DNA of 64,000 nt from Sciurus carolinensis (GCF_902686445.1 NC_062213.1:42172741-42236740); one strand, 5' to 3'; positions 45,470 to 55,999 are shown, counted from the stretch's first letter. A program made the numbers and translations. Notes: a model not told the origin generated them from the letters alone.

Positions 45470-46130
45470 AGACAGAGCTCTCCAGTAGAACAGAAGCCAC
45501 AAATGCAAGCCACATATGCATATGTAATTTTAAATTCAAATTTTTTTCTCATTACTTTAATAAAGTAAAAAAAAGTATATAAAATGACCTTAATAATAAA
45601 TTTTATAAAGCCAGTATAGCAGACATAATATTTTAATCTATAATCAATATAAAATTTATTAATGGATATTTTATATTCTTCTTTTCATACTAAGCATTTA
45701 AAATTTGATGTGCATATTATATTTATGTTACCTATTGTAATGGTTTTCTTGAATATCTCCCAAAGGCCCATGTGTTGAAAGCTTGTTCCACAGCCCTGGA
45801 TGATGTTGGGAAGTGGTGGGACCTTTGGGAGGTGGGGCCTAGTGGAAGGAAGTTAAGTAATTAGGGCATGTTCTTGAAGCAGGTTTTGAGACCCAGGTTC
45901 TTCCTCTTTCTTTTAGCTTTCTGGCTGCCATGAGGTACAAAACAAGACTGAAGGACCATGAACTGAAATCTCTAAAACCATGAGCCAAAACAATCTATTT
46001 CCCTTATTAAATTGATTATCTCAGGTATTTTTGTCACAGTAACAGAAAGCTGACTGACACACCTATGAATTCAGAATAGTTATATTTCAAGTGTTCAACA
46101 GTTACCTGTAGCTGCTAGGTGTTGGGCTAA
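45470..46130. mobile_element. Non-autonomous DNA transposon split by an LTR
   Basis: The left piece 45470-45735 has 'gagctctccagtagaacaga', 'catatgtaattttaaattca' and 'aatcaatataaaatttatta'. The right piece 46062-46130 has 'tatatttcaagtgttcaaca' and 'gttacctgtagctgctaggt'. This matches an old mammalian DNA transposon whose ends read 'ctgtccaatag' in intact copies. The family name is not certain. Confidence 0.65.
45736..46061 (+). mobile_element. Solo LTR, ERVL-MaLR, perfect 5 bp TSD
   Basis: A 326 bp LTR, TGTAATGG to TGACACA, with identical CCTAT at 45731-45735 and 46062-46066. It carries 'gggaagtggtgggacctttg', 'ggctgccatgaggtacaaaa' and 'ctctaaaaccatgagccaaa'. It is a shorter subtype than the 400-470 bp LTRs and resembles 32758-33137. 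Confidence 0.95.
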
Positions 46131-46224
46131 GTAACAAGAGATAATATTTTGTCTTTTCTATCCTATTTCAGCTTAGAAACACTCTAGAAGTTTCTGGAAA
46201 ATCTGTCAACCTCCTCTTCTGGCC

Positions 46225-46432
46225 TGAGATACAAGAAGATATTCCAGTATTTATGGAGTTCCTTGAACTGGAACCCCAGTGATAGTGAGAGAGGCATGGA
46301 GAAAATTGTCTCCATTTGAGCCTACAGAAGAAGCCAACCCTGTACCATCTTCATTTTAGATTGCTGGTCTCCAGAAATGTGAGTCATCTGGCTTGTGATA
46401 ATTTGTTATAGCAACCACAGGAAACTTATATA
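46225..46432 (+). mobile_element. MLT1 LTR, 3' part
   Basis: 'gattgctggtctccagaaat' followed by 'gtgagtcatctggcttgtga' and 'ttgttatagcaaccacagga' is the 3' end of an MLT1-type LTR in plus orientation. The upstream part is eroded. Confidence 0.65.
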
Positions 46433-46574
46433 CCCTCCTTTCCTTTAGATTTTAAATTTTGGGGAGAGGGAAACTGTTTTAATCACTTCTATCAACATTT
46501 ATTAAGCTCTTGATGGATTCCTGGTGTTAATCAAGGTATTTAGATAAATTGACCAACAAATCTAAGTATCTCAA

Positions 46575-46668
46575 CTCATCAGTTAGTTAGCAAGTATTTA
46601 TTGAGAGCCTACTATGTATTGGGTGCTCTTCCAAGTGCTGAGGGTTCAGGGAGTAAGAGAGGCAGAGT
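46575..46668 (-). repeat. L2 3' end fragment
   Basis: 'agcaagtatttattgagagc' followed by 'ctactatgtattgggtgctc' and 'ccaagtgctgagggttcagg' is the reverse L2 3' terminus. Confidence 0.75.
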
Positions 46669-47261
46669 AACTATTCTTGAGTAATTTTCTTCAGAACTGG
46701 AGGATACACTTGAACTTTGGAACAGCAAACATCTGTCCTTTCTTCTCCTGCTCCCTTCTTTCCCATGCACTCCAAGCACTGCTGGGAGTCATTTTGTCCA
46801 TAAACTGGGCAAGTAATGATCCTTCTGTGGGTTCTCAGTTTTCTCTCAATTTACTGTATTTTTAATTTATGTATGTATGAAAGAACCCTCATGCTCAAAT
46901 ACTTGGGTAACCCCAGGCTGATGAGATGAAATAAATATTCCAATATCTTTTAGCACATAATGCCCTGGGTCAGGAAAGAAAGGTATCCTAGCTTTCTTCT
47001 CCAGAGCTGTCTCCAAACATTGCTCCATAAGAGACCTTTGCCTCAGTCCAGGTGAACTCCTTGCAGTTCTAAACCACACCAGGTTGTGGAAACCTGCCTG
47101 TCGTTGACTCCATTGCTCTCTCTACCTGCTCTTCCTCCTCCATTCCCTTCCCATGTCAGATACCATCCTCTGACAGTGTCCGATTTGCCCTGAACTCTCA
47201 GAATTGGATTCGATACCTGTCCAAAGTTTCTATGCCACTGCACCTCAGTGTGTCAATTTAC
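46669..47261. other. Unassigned sequence
   Basis: 46860-46880 has a short ATGTATGTATG run. 47040-47260 is C/T-rich and may be inner L2 continuing into the next feature. No gene. Confidence 0.4.
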
Positions 47262-47345
47262 ATGTTCATCTGGACTGTGAACTCATTAAGGACACAGGCT
47301 TTTGTGACCCAAAGTCTGGAACTCAACATCGTGACCAGAGAACTG
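47262..47345 (+). repeat. L2 3' region fragment
   Basis: 'ggactgtgaactcattaagg' followed by 'acacaggcttttgtgaccc' is the plus-strand L2 phrase that precedes the 3' terminus. Confidence 0.55.
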
Positions 47346-47499
47346 ATCCTCAACTGCCAAACAGAGCTGGAACAAAATAGTATAGAAAAGAGTGTTGTGC
47401 TTACTTTGGTTCATTTTGTTAGTGCAAAGGCACAAAGTACCTAATTTTTACTGTTTTAACAAATCAGAAAATAAAAAGGCTCTAACCAATTTTCCATAA

Positions 47500-48540
47500 A
47501 TCCAGAGACTTCCTAAGTTGCTGGATGGATGCCAGGACTAGAGTGGAACCTCTCTAGTTTGCTTCCCTCCGGTCATCTTCTCACGGGCACGCTCCTGTCC
47601 AACCTTCCCTCAAGTCCAGCATGGGCTGCCAACCAGAACAAAAATCACCTCTGCTGGTCCTGAGCCCCAGGCTGCTTTTGCCTTCTTCCTGGGAAGGGGA
47701 TGCGATTTTCTTCTCTCATCCGTCATTCGTTTCCTGTCAACAAGCCTGCTGTTAGATGCCTTGTGTGGCTCAGGTGGCTTCAGGGAGAGGTCCCTGTGGG
47801 GTGGAGTCTGGCTGGAGTCAGCAGAAGGTCCCACACCCAGCAGGTGCTTAGCAGTCACAGAGGAAAGGAAACAGCCTAGACGCCTCCCCTAAGCAGTGGT
47901 TTTACCAGAAGAAGGATGAATAGGCCGGAAACCATCCCGCCAGCAAACCTCCTCCTGTCAGCTGCAAGCCGGACAAAACAAATGCGCTTTATCTGCAAGT
48001 GAGATTGGCTTCCGAGGGTCGATGCCTCATGCAGAGGCAGAACTACTCCCTCCTGAGGAGCGTCATCTACCTCCTTCTTGCAGTGCCCGGGTGCCCTGGC
48101 GGCCTTCCTGCTGGCGGTTGAACAAGTTCAAAAGAGCAAAGGTTTAAGGCGATGTTCCTCTCTTCTCCCAACTCTCCAGCCAAGGTTTGGTTCAGAAATG
48201 CGGCTAGGCTTCAGGTGGGGGCAGCAACTACTGCCTCTCTGGTGTGCTTGCCAAGGCCCATCTGCCAAGCCCTGACGGGTGGGAATGGCTGACCTCCAAG
48301 TGCCTCATTTCCGTCCACTCACTCCACCGAGATGGCGCAGAAGAAGCTGGAACTCTGGTCTGCTTAGTGTTTCAATCTCCTTTCATCTCTAGTGGGAGGA
48401 TCAGGGGAGCCAGCAGATCAATTGTTCAGCCTTGGGGACCCAGAGACATTGGCCATGGGTTTTATCCGGCCTTGCTGGGGTTCCCTTTGTGTGACAGCAG
48501 GTTGGTCATTAGGTTAGGGGAAGAAGGTTAGTATTGAGCT
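47500..48540. other. GC- and CpG-richer unique stretch
   Basis: Unlike its AT-rich surroundings, this kilobase has more than 20 CpG dinucleotides between about 47568 and 48475 and no recognised repeat. Motif-like sites include 'gagatggcgcagaag' at 48330 (YY1-like core) and 'ctttatctgc' at 47985 (GATA-like, reverse). It could be a weak CpG island, an enhancer or an unannotated first exon. Frames here (up to 95 codons) do not look like known proteins. CpG density is well short of a classical island by eye. Confidence 0.4.
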
Positions 48541-49049
48541 AAGAGATGGAATTTGAAAAGAAAGGAATGTAGGATATCTTGGGCTTTTTTGTCATGATGC
48601 TGAGCACCCTTTCAGACCTACTTCTAATCATGGTGGTCCACCATTTAGGGCATAGGATAGGAGGAATTGAGAGAAATAAAAAGGACAAAAACACAGAAGA
48701 GAACGTATGTGAGGGGGAGGGATAGGGGAAGGAACTGAGGTCACATGGACAGAAAATAGGGAGCAGAGAGTGCTTTGAAAACAGGACCTCTGTTCTGCTG
48801 AAACTGTTCTTCATTCTTTTCTCAAGTTCTCCTGTTTGTTTCCATCTTGAACAATGCCCTGGGTTTGAAATGCTTGGAAAACTCTTGTTGGTAGCGAAGA
48901 CTATTCTCCTACTAGGCAAGACCCACCTTGCTCCACGAGAAATCTGCATTCTTTAACACAGACATGCAAAATTCTGGAGACAAAACTCAACCCAGAACTG
49001 TAATCGGCCCTATCAGGAGAGACATGATAGAGTGAAAAGAATTCCAAAT
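48541..49049. other. Unassigned sequence
   Basis: Contains a 136-codon minus-strand frame (48539-48949) with serine-, proline- and phenylalanine-rich composition that I cannot relate to any family. No splice or promoter context supports it. Confidence 0.4.
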
Positions 49050-49165
49050 AAGTCAAGAGTCAGCGCTAACTTTATTTATCAAGCTCTACGATGTTGTGTC
49101 ACTTGATTTTGGATCTCAGTGCCCTCAGATGCAAGAGAACCTGTCAAATTATTTCTAAGATCTTT
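49050..49165 (+). repeat. Possible MIR fragment
   Basis: 'gatgttgtgtcacttgattt', 'tggatctcagtgccctcaga' and 'gcaagagaacctgtc' follow the MIR core order loosely. Highly diverged. Confidence 0.4.
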
Positions 49166-49184
49166 TGTAACTTTAAAGGTGCAT

Positions 49185-49605
49185 AATGTCCAATCCTAAT
49201 TTTCACCTGCTTAAAAGTCCTACAGCACTTTGCCCAGAGCTTTCACTTGGTATAGTGTGATAGGTCCCCACCTTCCTATCCAGCTGTACTTCCCCTTCTC
49301 CTTCCCTTCTATTCTGTGACTGAATCATCCTGAAATATTCACAGTCACTGTCTCTTGGTCCTGGACTCTGAACATGCCACTCCTTCCTAAGTGCTAACTC
49401 TGCTCTCCCCCATCTCCTATTTTTCCTTCAGAACTCTGTTTCCTCTGGACGCCTTCTCTGGCCATGCACTCCCCTTTAGTTGACTGAGGCCTTCCCTGTA
49501 ATATTGAAGTCCCCATGTAGACCCCATAGCACTTTCTAAGAATACTGTGATCATTTCTCCTATCAATCTGCCTTGTTAGACTTTGATCTCACTAAAGAAA
49601 TCATC
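49185..49605 (+). repeat. L2 LINE, 3' part
   Basis: 'ctctggacgccttctctggc', 'gactgaggccttccctgtaa', 'ccccatagcactttctaaga' and 'ccttgttagactttgatctc' follow the L2 ORF end and 3' UTR order on the plus strand. No open frame. Confidence 0.72.
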
Positions 49606-49614
49606 TTATATTTT

Positions 49615-49795
49615 AAAAATTTAAAAAAAATTAATTATTTTTTATTTGTCCTAATTTGTTGTACATGACAGTAGAATGAATTTATACATTTTGATAAATC
49701 ATACATAAATGAAGTATAATTTCTCATTTTTCTGGTTAAACATATTGTAGGATCATATCAGTCATGCAGTCATATATGTGCATGAGTACACCTTA
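49615..49795 (-). mobile_element. Short L1 3' UTR insertion
   Basis: An A/T-rich left end, then 'ttgttgtacatgacagtaga' and 'ttttgataaatcatacataa', diverged but in the order of the 5548 and 29025 3' ends. No TSD recognised. Confidence 0.65.
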
Positions 49796-50661
49796 TCTTA
49801 AAACAATAAATGCACCAAGAAATCACTGCAGCTGACTTTAGAAGACTTGTCCATATCTTTCTGAGTTTTTGTTTTACCTTAGAATTGTGTGGAAGAAATA
49901 GTTTCTTTAGCAAGAGAATCAGGGCATTGGGAGGGACAGAAAATGGGCCATAAAGCAAACATATTTGGACTTGAATGGCCTTTAGATTCTATTATGGCAC
50001 TGAATATTCTTTTGGACTAAGGATGGAACACAGCTGGTTTTGAGGGCTTGGAATGTATAGGGTCAGCTCGGCAGTGCTATCCCCTCTGGGAAAAATACAG
50101 TGATGTTCATCGAGGCTGAAATGTGGAAGGGCATGTAGTGAACTGAGCAAGAGATGCTATCTGGGTACGTTTGATGAATCACTTTTATCACTTTTCATTG
50201 ATGAATCACTTTTATCACTTTTCAGTCACTGTGTTACTCATTCTCTCACTCATCCTAGTTCCTAACTACAGAAGCAACTAAACAGAGTCAGGCCTTTATC
50301 TAAATCATGGCTTTTCCATGTTATTCAAGTAACAGTGAGAAGCGAGGCTTTGGAGGAAACTGGGGGAGATGCCAAAAAATTACAAGACAGACCAAAGGGC
50401 ACATGAGTGTCATTACTTACTGACCAAATGGGAGGCAGAAACTTTGAAAGCACATGCTCATTAAAGAAGTAATGAAAAATGGAGAAATAGCAAGAAGGGA
50501 AAAGAAAAATGCCACAAAGACCAACTGTTCCTCCCCAAAGACAACTACCCTAAGGGCTTGTAGGTTTTATTAGCTTCCTTCTTCCATGCACATTCCACTT
50601 TTGTTTTATTTTAAAATTAGGTGTCTTCATAGTACACCAGCAGTTTTTAATTTAATTTTTA
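49796..50661. other. Unassigned sequence with a tandem duplication
   Basis: Holds the 27 bp tandem duplication at 50171-50224 and nothing else I can name. Confidence 0.45.
50171..50224. repeat. Perfect 27 bp tandem duplication
   Basis: 50171-50197 and 50198-50224 are identical. Each unit itself contains the doubled 'cacttttatcacttttca'-like phrase. Identity of the two units points to a recent slippage or micro-duplication event. Confidence 0.97.
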
Positions 50662-50897
50662 AACTTAGGTTGTAGCTGGGCATGGTGGTGCACACATGTA
50701 ATCCCAGCAGCTCAGAAGACTGAGGCAGGTGGATCATGAGTTCAAAGCCAGCCTCAGCAATTTAGTGAGGTCCAAAGAAACTCAGCGAGACCATGTCTCT
50801 AAATAAAATATAAAAAGGGGCTGGGGACATGGCTCAGTGGTAAAAGCACCCCTGGGTTCAATCCTGGTCCCCTCCACAACAAAAAACAACTTAGGTT
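50662..50897 (+). mobile_element. B1-ID dimeric SINE with 10 bp TSD
   Basis: The left half is 7SL/B1-like ('agctgggcatggtggtgcac', 'actgaggcaggtggatcatg'), then an A-rich linker ('taaataaaatataaaaa'). The right half is an ID-like tRNA unit ('ggctggggacatggctcagt', 'cctgggttcaatcctgg') followed by an A-rich tail. It is flanked by identical 'aacttaggtt' at 50662-50671 and 50888-50897. The fused B1 and ID architecture is known from squirrels and dormice. Confidence 0.95.
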
Positions 50898-53359
50898 ATA
50901 AAAGAAGAATATGCTTATGTGTACTTTAAGATTACTTTTCACTATACTAATGTCTCCCCTGAGACTATGTATTTCTAATAGTAACACATAGAAATATGTA
51001 TTAAATAGCAAACAATAGGAAAAATTGGGATTGTAATAAAATAATATAACAAACCTAACAAGTGTATGAATATGGTTGTTTTGTGAGAATGCATGATAAG
51101 CAAATAGCTCAATGAGTGATTTTTGGAGAAATAGGGATTTCCTATTCTAGGATCAAACCGAACATTTCTGTAGCTAACTTGGGTAAGCAATGGGCTGGTA
51201 AGGGAGCAGGGAGATTTGTGATTCCTGATTCCCCACAAAGAAGGGAAGAATTGACCACTGTTCTTTTTTCTCTATCACATTAGGTCACGTAGATCCCCAA
51301 ACTGCAAATTACTGTCAATTTCCAATGTGTGAGAGTGAGAGATAGTCCAAGAGGCTCTCGGGCTGTACAAGTGCCTTCTCTCCTGCTGAGGTCCCCTGGA
51401 GGCAGGGCCACCTCAGACCTTCTGATGGAGAGGAGTGGCTACATTATTTCATGTGGAATGCTTTTCATTTTTGACTCTAGTTACTAACAGAGTTTTGAAT
51501 AATTTTGTGCTTGTTCTGTTTTGCTTTACTAAAATGGAAACTTTTCTCCATATCTCTAGTTAGGTCTAGCTGATCTGTCTACAAAAGAGTGAGGGGAATA
51601 AAGAATTACAGTTCATTCTAGGACTCCAAAAAGTTCTGGAATGGTGCAGTCATTTCTATATAATTTCTTTCTTTAAATTAACTGTAATATCTGGAAGTCT
51701 GCATAAATATTTGTTTTCCTGTATGTCTAGGTGTCCGAACAGGACATAGAACTGGAGGAAAATCCTGCTGTTGTGTGTTAAAGGATTTTAAAAATATAGA
51801 AATGATTGCACCCAGTGGGAATAGGTTAGGAATAATAGTTTAAAAACAACTTTCTTTTTAATATAAGATTGTAAAAAAAAATGCAATAGTATAAATTAAA
51901 AATGCATAATAATGTAAGAATAGTACAAATAATTAGTTTGCAGGTGCCTGAATGACTTCTAAGTACTTTTGGTAACATTATCAAGTATTTTCTTAATAGG
52001 AAAGAAGGAATTTTGTGGTGTCTGGCATAGAGAGGAAGAAAAGAAGGACTGAATTTCACCTGACTCGAATTTGGCCTTCTGCATCTCTAATTTGGATTGT
52101 GCCTTTGCTTTTTGCCTATCTTTCTTTGTCACTCTCCTGTATCACTGTTGGGGAAGAGTTATGTATTTTCCACATTTGTCTCCTTGGTACCCAGCACAGC
52201 AGTAAGTGCTCCGAGTTGTACAACAGAACCGATACGGGAATGCACACAGCAGGAGGTGACAGAGGTAGGAGGAGGAGAGCGACTCCTAGGAGATAGCAAA
52301 GCTCATGATTTTTTCCCACATTATACAACTGCTTCCCTCTTTCTGTCAAGGGTGACAGGGGGACTTGACCCTGATGTGAATTTAGTCTTTCTTCTAAACA
52401 TATAGTAAGTAGAAGATGTAAAACCAGGAGAGGACACAGTGAGAGTGACCGCAAACTCTGGGCAGAAGGATTCGTGGTTTGGATGGGCTCATGAACAGAC
52501 TCATGAACACCCCTCTGTGGGAGCTGTAAAGCCTGCAAATGGTAGATTTCCATTAGGGTCAGTCTTTGATTTTCTTTAAACTGTAAAATCTGGAAGCCTG
52601 AATAAATAATTTTTATTATATTCAAATAACACTAAACTATCTATAAAGAAGTTTTCTGTAGAATCAATCCTATGCTTCTGATGACTTCCTTTATATATGT
52701 AATGGAAAGAAGGAAAAGAAGGTACTTTAAGGGTTGATAGGCAAACTCTCTTGGAAATGGAAAGTTGTTTAGCAAAATACCTTCATGAAAATACCTGCCT
52801 GGAAAGTTTGCTTGAAGGACTAGTCCAGAATGAACTAAAAGTAAGACAAAGATGATTAAACTGCTTCTGCTTAAGAAATAGACAGACTTATGTTGACTGT
52901 TGGACCGGATTAGAAAATGGAGTAAGTCAAAGAAAGAAAGATCTTTCTAGAAACAGAAAAGAAAGGTTGAATCTGCTTGGCACAGACCAAACTCCTCCAT
53001 GCAGGAATGATCTAAGGTGATGAAGGCTAGGGATGTACTCAGATTGTTGCTGTAGTCCACAGGGATGTGATCCCCTTTCATTGCCTGGAACCAAAAGCAA
53101 ACCCATTCATGCATAACCTTCAGTGGGAAGGCACTATTTTGGAAAGTAGAAAGACCATAGTATTGTTAAATAGGGCAACATTCAACATGGAAAGAACGAG
53201 TAACAAGAAAGGTAAAAGAACAAGTTGAGTTTAAAAATTCAACAAATAACTACAATTATGGAGATACAGGCAATCCCACACCCCAACTGTCCCAGGGGTA
53301 AAATATAGGCATTTTGCCACAGTAGTTGGTATAGTGTTTGAATCAACTTTAACCAAATC
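50898..53359. other. Unassigned sequence, 2.5 kb
   Basis: No confident gene. It contains the longest frame in the window (52116-52625, minus, 169 codons), which resembles no known protein. Two similar AT-rich phrases occur at 51664-51710 and 52571-52610. Near 52165-52210 'tccttggtacccagcacagc' is L2-like. Confidence 0.4.
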
Positions 53360-53845
53360 TTAGAAAACATGGTGAGTGGCTTCATTTGTAATAGCCCAAA
53401 GTTGGAAATAAGTCAAATGGGTTCACCCAATAGGTGAACTATGGTATAATCAAACTGTGGTATATCCAAACAATGGAATTCTATTGAGTACTAAAATAGC
53501 TGTTGATAGACTCAACAGCTTGGATGAACACCAAGAGTGTTAGGCTAAGTGGAAAAAATCCTAATGTGGAAGGGTCACATACTGTATAATTCTAATATAT
53601 GGCATTTCAAATGGAAAATTATAGTGATGGAGAAGAGATTAGTGATTACCAGGGGTGTTAGAGGCTATAGTTGGAGGTGGATGTTGACTATTAAGTGGTA
53701 ACATGAGGAACTTTTCTTATGATAATGGAATCGTTCTGTACTCTGTAGTGATGGTTAAATGAATCTATACATGTGATAAAATTTATATAGACACATATAC
53801 ATTTATATAAAAATACATATAAAAACTGGTGAAATCTTAGTAAGA
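53360..53845 (+). mobile_element. Old L1 (L1M-type), ORF2 end and 3' UTR
   Basis: 'gtaatagcccaaagttggaa', 'actgtggtatatccaaacaa', 'tggaattctattgagtacta', 'gggtcacatactgtataatt' and 'agtgattaccaggggtgtta' give the L1M ORF2 C-terminal end and proximal 3' UTR in order on the plus strand. All frames are broken. Confidence 0.85.
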
Positions 53846-54340
53846 TATATTCTTGAGTTACAGGTTTTGTACCAGTGATAATTTTTTGGTTTGGAAAATA
53901 AGATATTGCCACTGGAATTAGCTGAGTGAAGTGTACATAGAAATTGTTCTTTTTGCACCTTCTTATGGGTCAAACTATTTCCAAGTAAAAAGATACATAC
54001 AGTCAGTTCTCACTATTTGTGGTAGTTATGCTCTTTAAAGTCTGTGAATGTTGAATTAGTGAATGCTGAACCATTGTGCTACGAGAAATTGGGTTAGGTT
54101 TCTGCAAGCATCTGGTCACAAATATTCATCAACCAATTGATACACCCTTGTTTTATGGATGCTTCTGTTTAAAGATACCTTATTTAATACTATTGTTGAT
54201 TTATCAACATTGAACTTACAGCCAACAGCATCAGAACTGATGCCTGAACAAAGCTTATCTCACACATGAATTTTCTCAGTAAGACACTCCACACTTCTTG
54301 CACTAGAAGCATCAAACAGTACCTCAGAGTTATGCATGGG

Positions 54341-54439
54341 TTTTTTTTTTTTTTTTTTTTTTTGCAGTGCTGGGGATTGAACCCAGGGCCTTGTGCTTGC
54401 AAGGCAAGCACTCTACCGACTGAGCTATATCCCCAGCCC
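54341..54439 (-). mobile_element. ID-type SINE with long poly(A) tail
   Basis: A 23-nt T run (54341-54363, the reversed A tail), then 'tgctggggattgaacccagg', 'cttgcaaggcaagcactcta' and 'gactgagctatatccccag'. Flanks 'tgcatggg' (54333-54340) and 'tgcacggg' (54440-54447) are a probable TSD with one change. The long pure tail and near-consensus body suggest a young copy. Confidence 0.93.
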
Positions 54440-54694
54440 TGCACGGGGCCATTTTAAATAGTGAAGTCACAAACAAAAACCACAAAAATACAAAAAAGTG
54501 CTACTAAATAATTACACAAAGAATACCTGTTTATAGAATGATGAGAGTTGAAACACGGAGGCAGAGTGTTGCCTTGAGTGACCTTGGCTGTGACTGTATT
54601 TATCTAGAAACTCAAAATTTTGCCACTCTGTGTGACCATGAATGACAGTGAAAGAGCTGTGAGTATTAATTTTTGGATTACAAATAAATTTTAG

Positions 54695-54909
54695 GTAAGA
54701 CGTGGTGGTGCACGCCTGGAATCCCAGGAGCTTGGGAAACTGAGGCAGGAGGATTGCAAATTCAAAGCCAGCCTCCGCAACTTAGCAAGGCCCTAAGCAA
54801 TTAAGCAAGCCTCTGTCTCTAAATAAAAATCTAAAAAGAGGGCTGGGGATGTGGCTGAGTGATTAAGCCCCCCTGGGTTCAATCCCTGGTACCAAAAAAA
54901 CAAAAAAAG
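54695..54909 (+). mobile_element. B1-ID dimeric SINE
   Basis: B1-like left half ('gacgtggtggtgcacgcctg', 'actgaggcaggaggattgca'), A-rich linker, ID-like right half ('gctggggatgtggctgagtg', 'cctgggttcaatccctgg'), and an A-rich tail. Same architecture as 50672-50887. Lies within the Tigger element. Confidence 0.93.
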
Positions 54910-54969
54910 ATTTTTTAGTGAGTATGTAAATTCAGAAATATGGAGTCTGAGAATAATGAGGATTGACTG

Positions 54970-55025
54970 TATTCATCTATATGCCTCTATATATGCATAT
55001 GTACACATACATGTGTATATAAGTC
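54970..55025. repeat. AT/GT-rich imperfect simple repeat
   Basis: Alternating purine-pyrimidine sequence of TATATG/CATACA type with no fixed unit. Confidence 0.6.
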
Positions 55026-55141
55026 TGCTTTCAGTACCTGTAAGTTCTCTGTGGATTAAACCAAGCTTGGTTTGAAAATTCTTGTTTTAAAAATCATTTT
55101 GCATCTGTACTGAACACCTGCAGATTTGTTTTCCTTGTCAT

Positions 55142-55372
55142 TATTCCTAAACAATGCAGTGTAACAACTATTTACAGAGCACTTAACATTGTACTAGGTG
55201 TTGTAAACGATTTAGGGATGACTTAAAGCCTGTGGAATGAGGTGCATAGGTTGTATACAAACACTATGCTGTTTTATATAAGGGACTTAACCATCTGCAG
55301 AGTTTGAAACCCTAGCGTCGGGGAGAGTTCTGGAACATTCAAACCCCTGTGGATACAGAGGAAAGACCTGTA
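55142..55372. mobile_element. Tigger/MER2-like DNA transposon end
   Basis: 'aacaactatttacagagcac', 'ttaacattgtactaggtgtt', 'ttttatataagggacttaac' and 'cccctgtggatacagaggaa' are in the order of the terminal portion of a Tigger-type element, which ends in a 'gactgta'-like sequence (here 'gacctgta' at 55365-55372). The other end is not visible. Confidence 0.65.
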
Positions 55373-55999
55373 CACAAGTTTTTTTTTGTTGTTGTTGTTT
55401 TTTTTATGTTGTGGTGATTGCAGAGGAAGCTAGAACCAAACGTACATAATACTATATATTGTATAACAAAAGGGTAAATCTCACCTCTATAGGAAAAAAT
55501 ATCTCTGACAAATAGAATCATGAGTTGTTCACATTTTTTTGCAGTTTAGAGTTTATGGTTGATTGTTTTTTCTGAATTCTGGAATTTGTGTGTGTGTGCG
55601 TGTATGTGTCTGTATGAAAAGTTTAATATCTGTGCCTTGGGGTAGCTTTTGTCAGCATTATTCAGAAGGCCTTGTTGGTTTCCCATCCATCATTTTCCTT
55701 TTTGTATGCAACCTTCTCTCCTCTCTGCCTAACCTATGCTTAGTAATCAATGACCCTCAATTTCAGCTTCCCCTTCCAATAACTCACATTAGCTCTTTCA
55801 AAAGTCTAATGAAGTCTTCACTGAAGTGTGAGTGACAGATAAAGATCAATAAGAGTCCCCTTTTATCAATTTGCTACTTAATTTAGACAAAGGAAATTAG
55901 ATTCAAGTGTGATGTGATTTTAGGCTCTAGGTAAGAATTCGTGAATATGTACATATATATTCTCCAGTATAGGTGTATATAGGTAGGATGTTACGTCCA
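55373..55999. other. Unassigned sequence with a GT run
   Basis: A T/GTT-rich stretch (55378-55405) and a short GT-rich run (55589-55614). The 90-codon frame 55563-55835 reads through the GT run into non-recognisable sequence. Confidence 0.4.

Larger units (their letters stand above)
54000..54969. mobile_element. Tigger-type DNA transposon with two nested SINEs
   Basis: Inverted ends 'cagtcagttctcactattt' (54000-54018) and 'aataatgaggattgactg' (ending 54969) are imperfect reverse complements. The flanking TA (53998-53999, 54970-54971) is the dinucleotide duplicated by mariner/Tigger transposases. The interior includes 'gttaggtttctgcaagcatc' and 'aacaaagcttatctcaca'. An ID SINE (54341-54439) and a B1-ID dimer (54695-54909) are inserted. 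No transposase frame survives, so this is a non-autonomous or deleted copy. Confidence 0.88.

Noticed and set aside
48539..48949. 136-codon minus-strand frame beside the GC-rich stretch
   Set aside because: Low-complexity S/P/F-rich product with no recognisable family; proximity to CpG-rich DNA alone is not enough.
52116..52625. 169-codon minus-strand open frame, the longest in the window
   Set aside because: Composition is unremarkable, no domain is recognisable, and there is no promoter, splice or homolog support. One frame of this length is expected by chance in 64 kb.
54364..54439. A tRNA gene
   Set aside because: The A- and B-box-like sequence belongs to an ID SINE with a poly(A) tail and flanking duplication, and lacks a tRNA cloverleaf 3' half.
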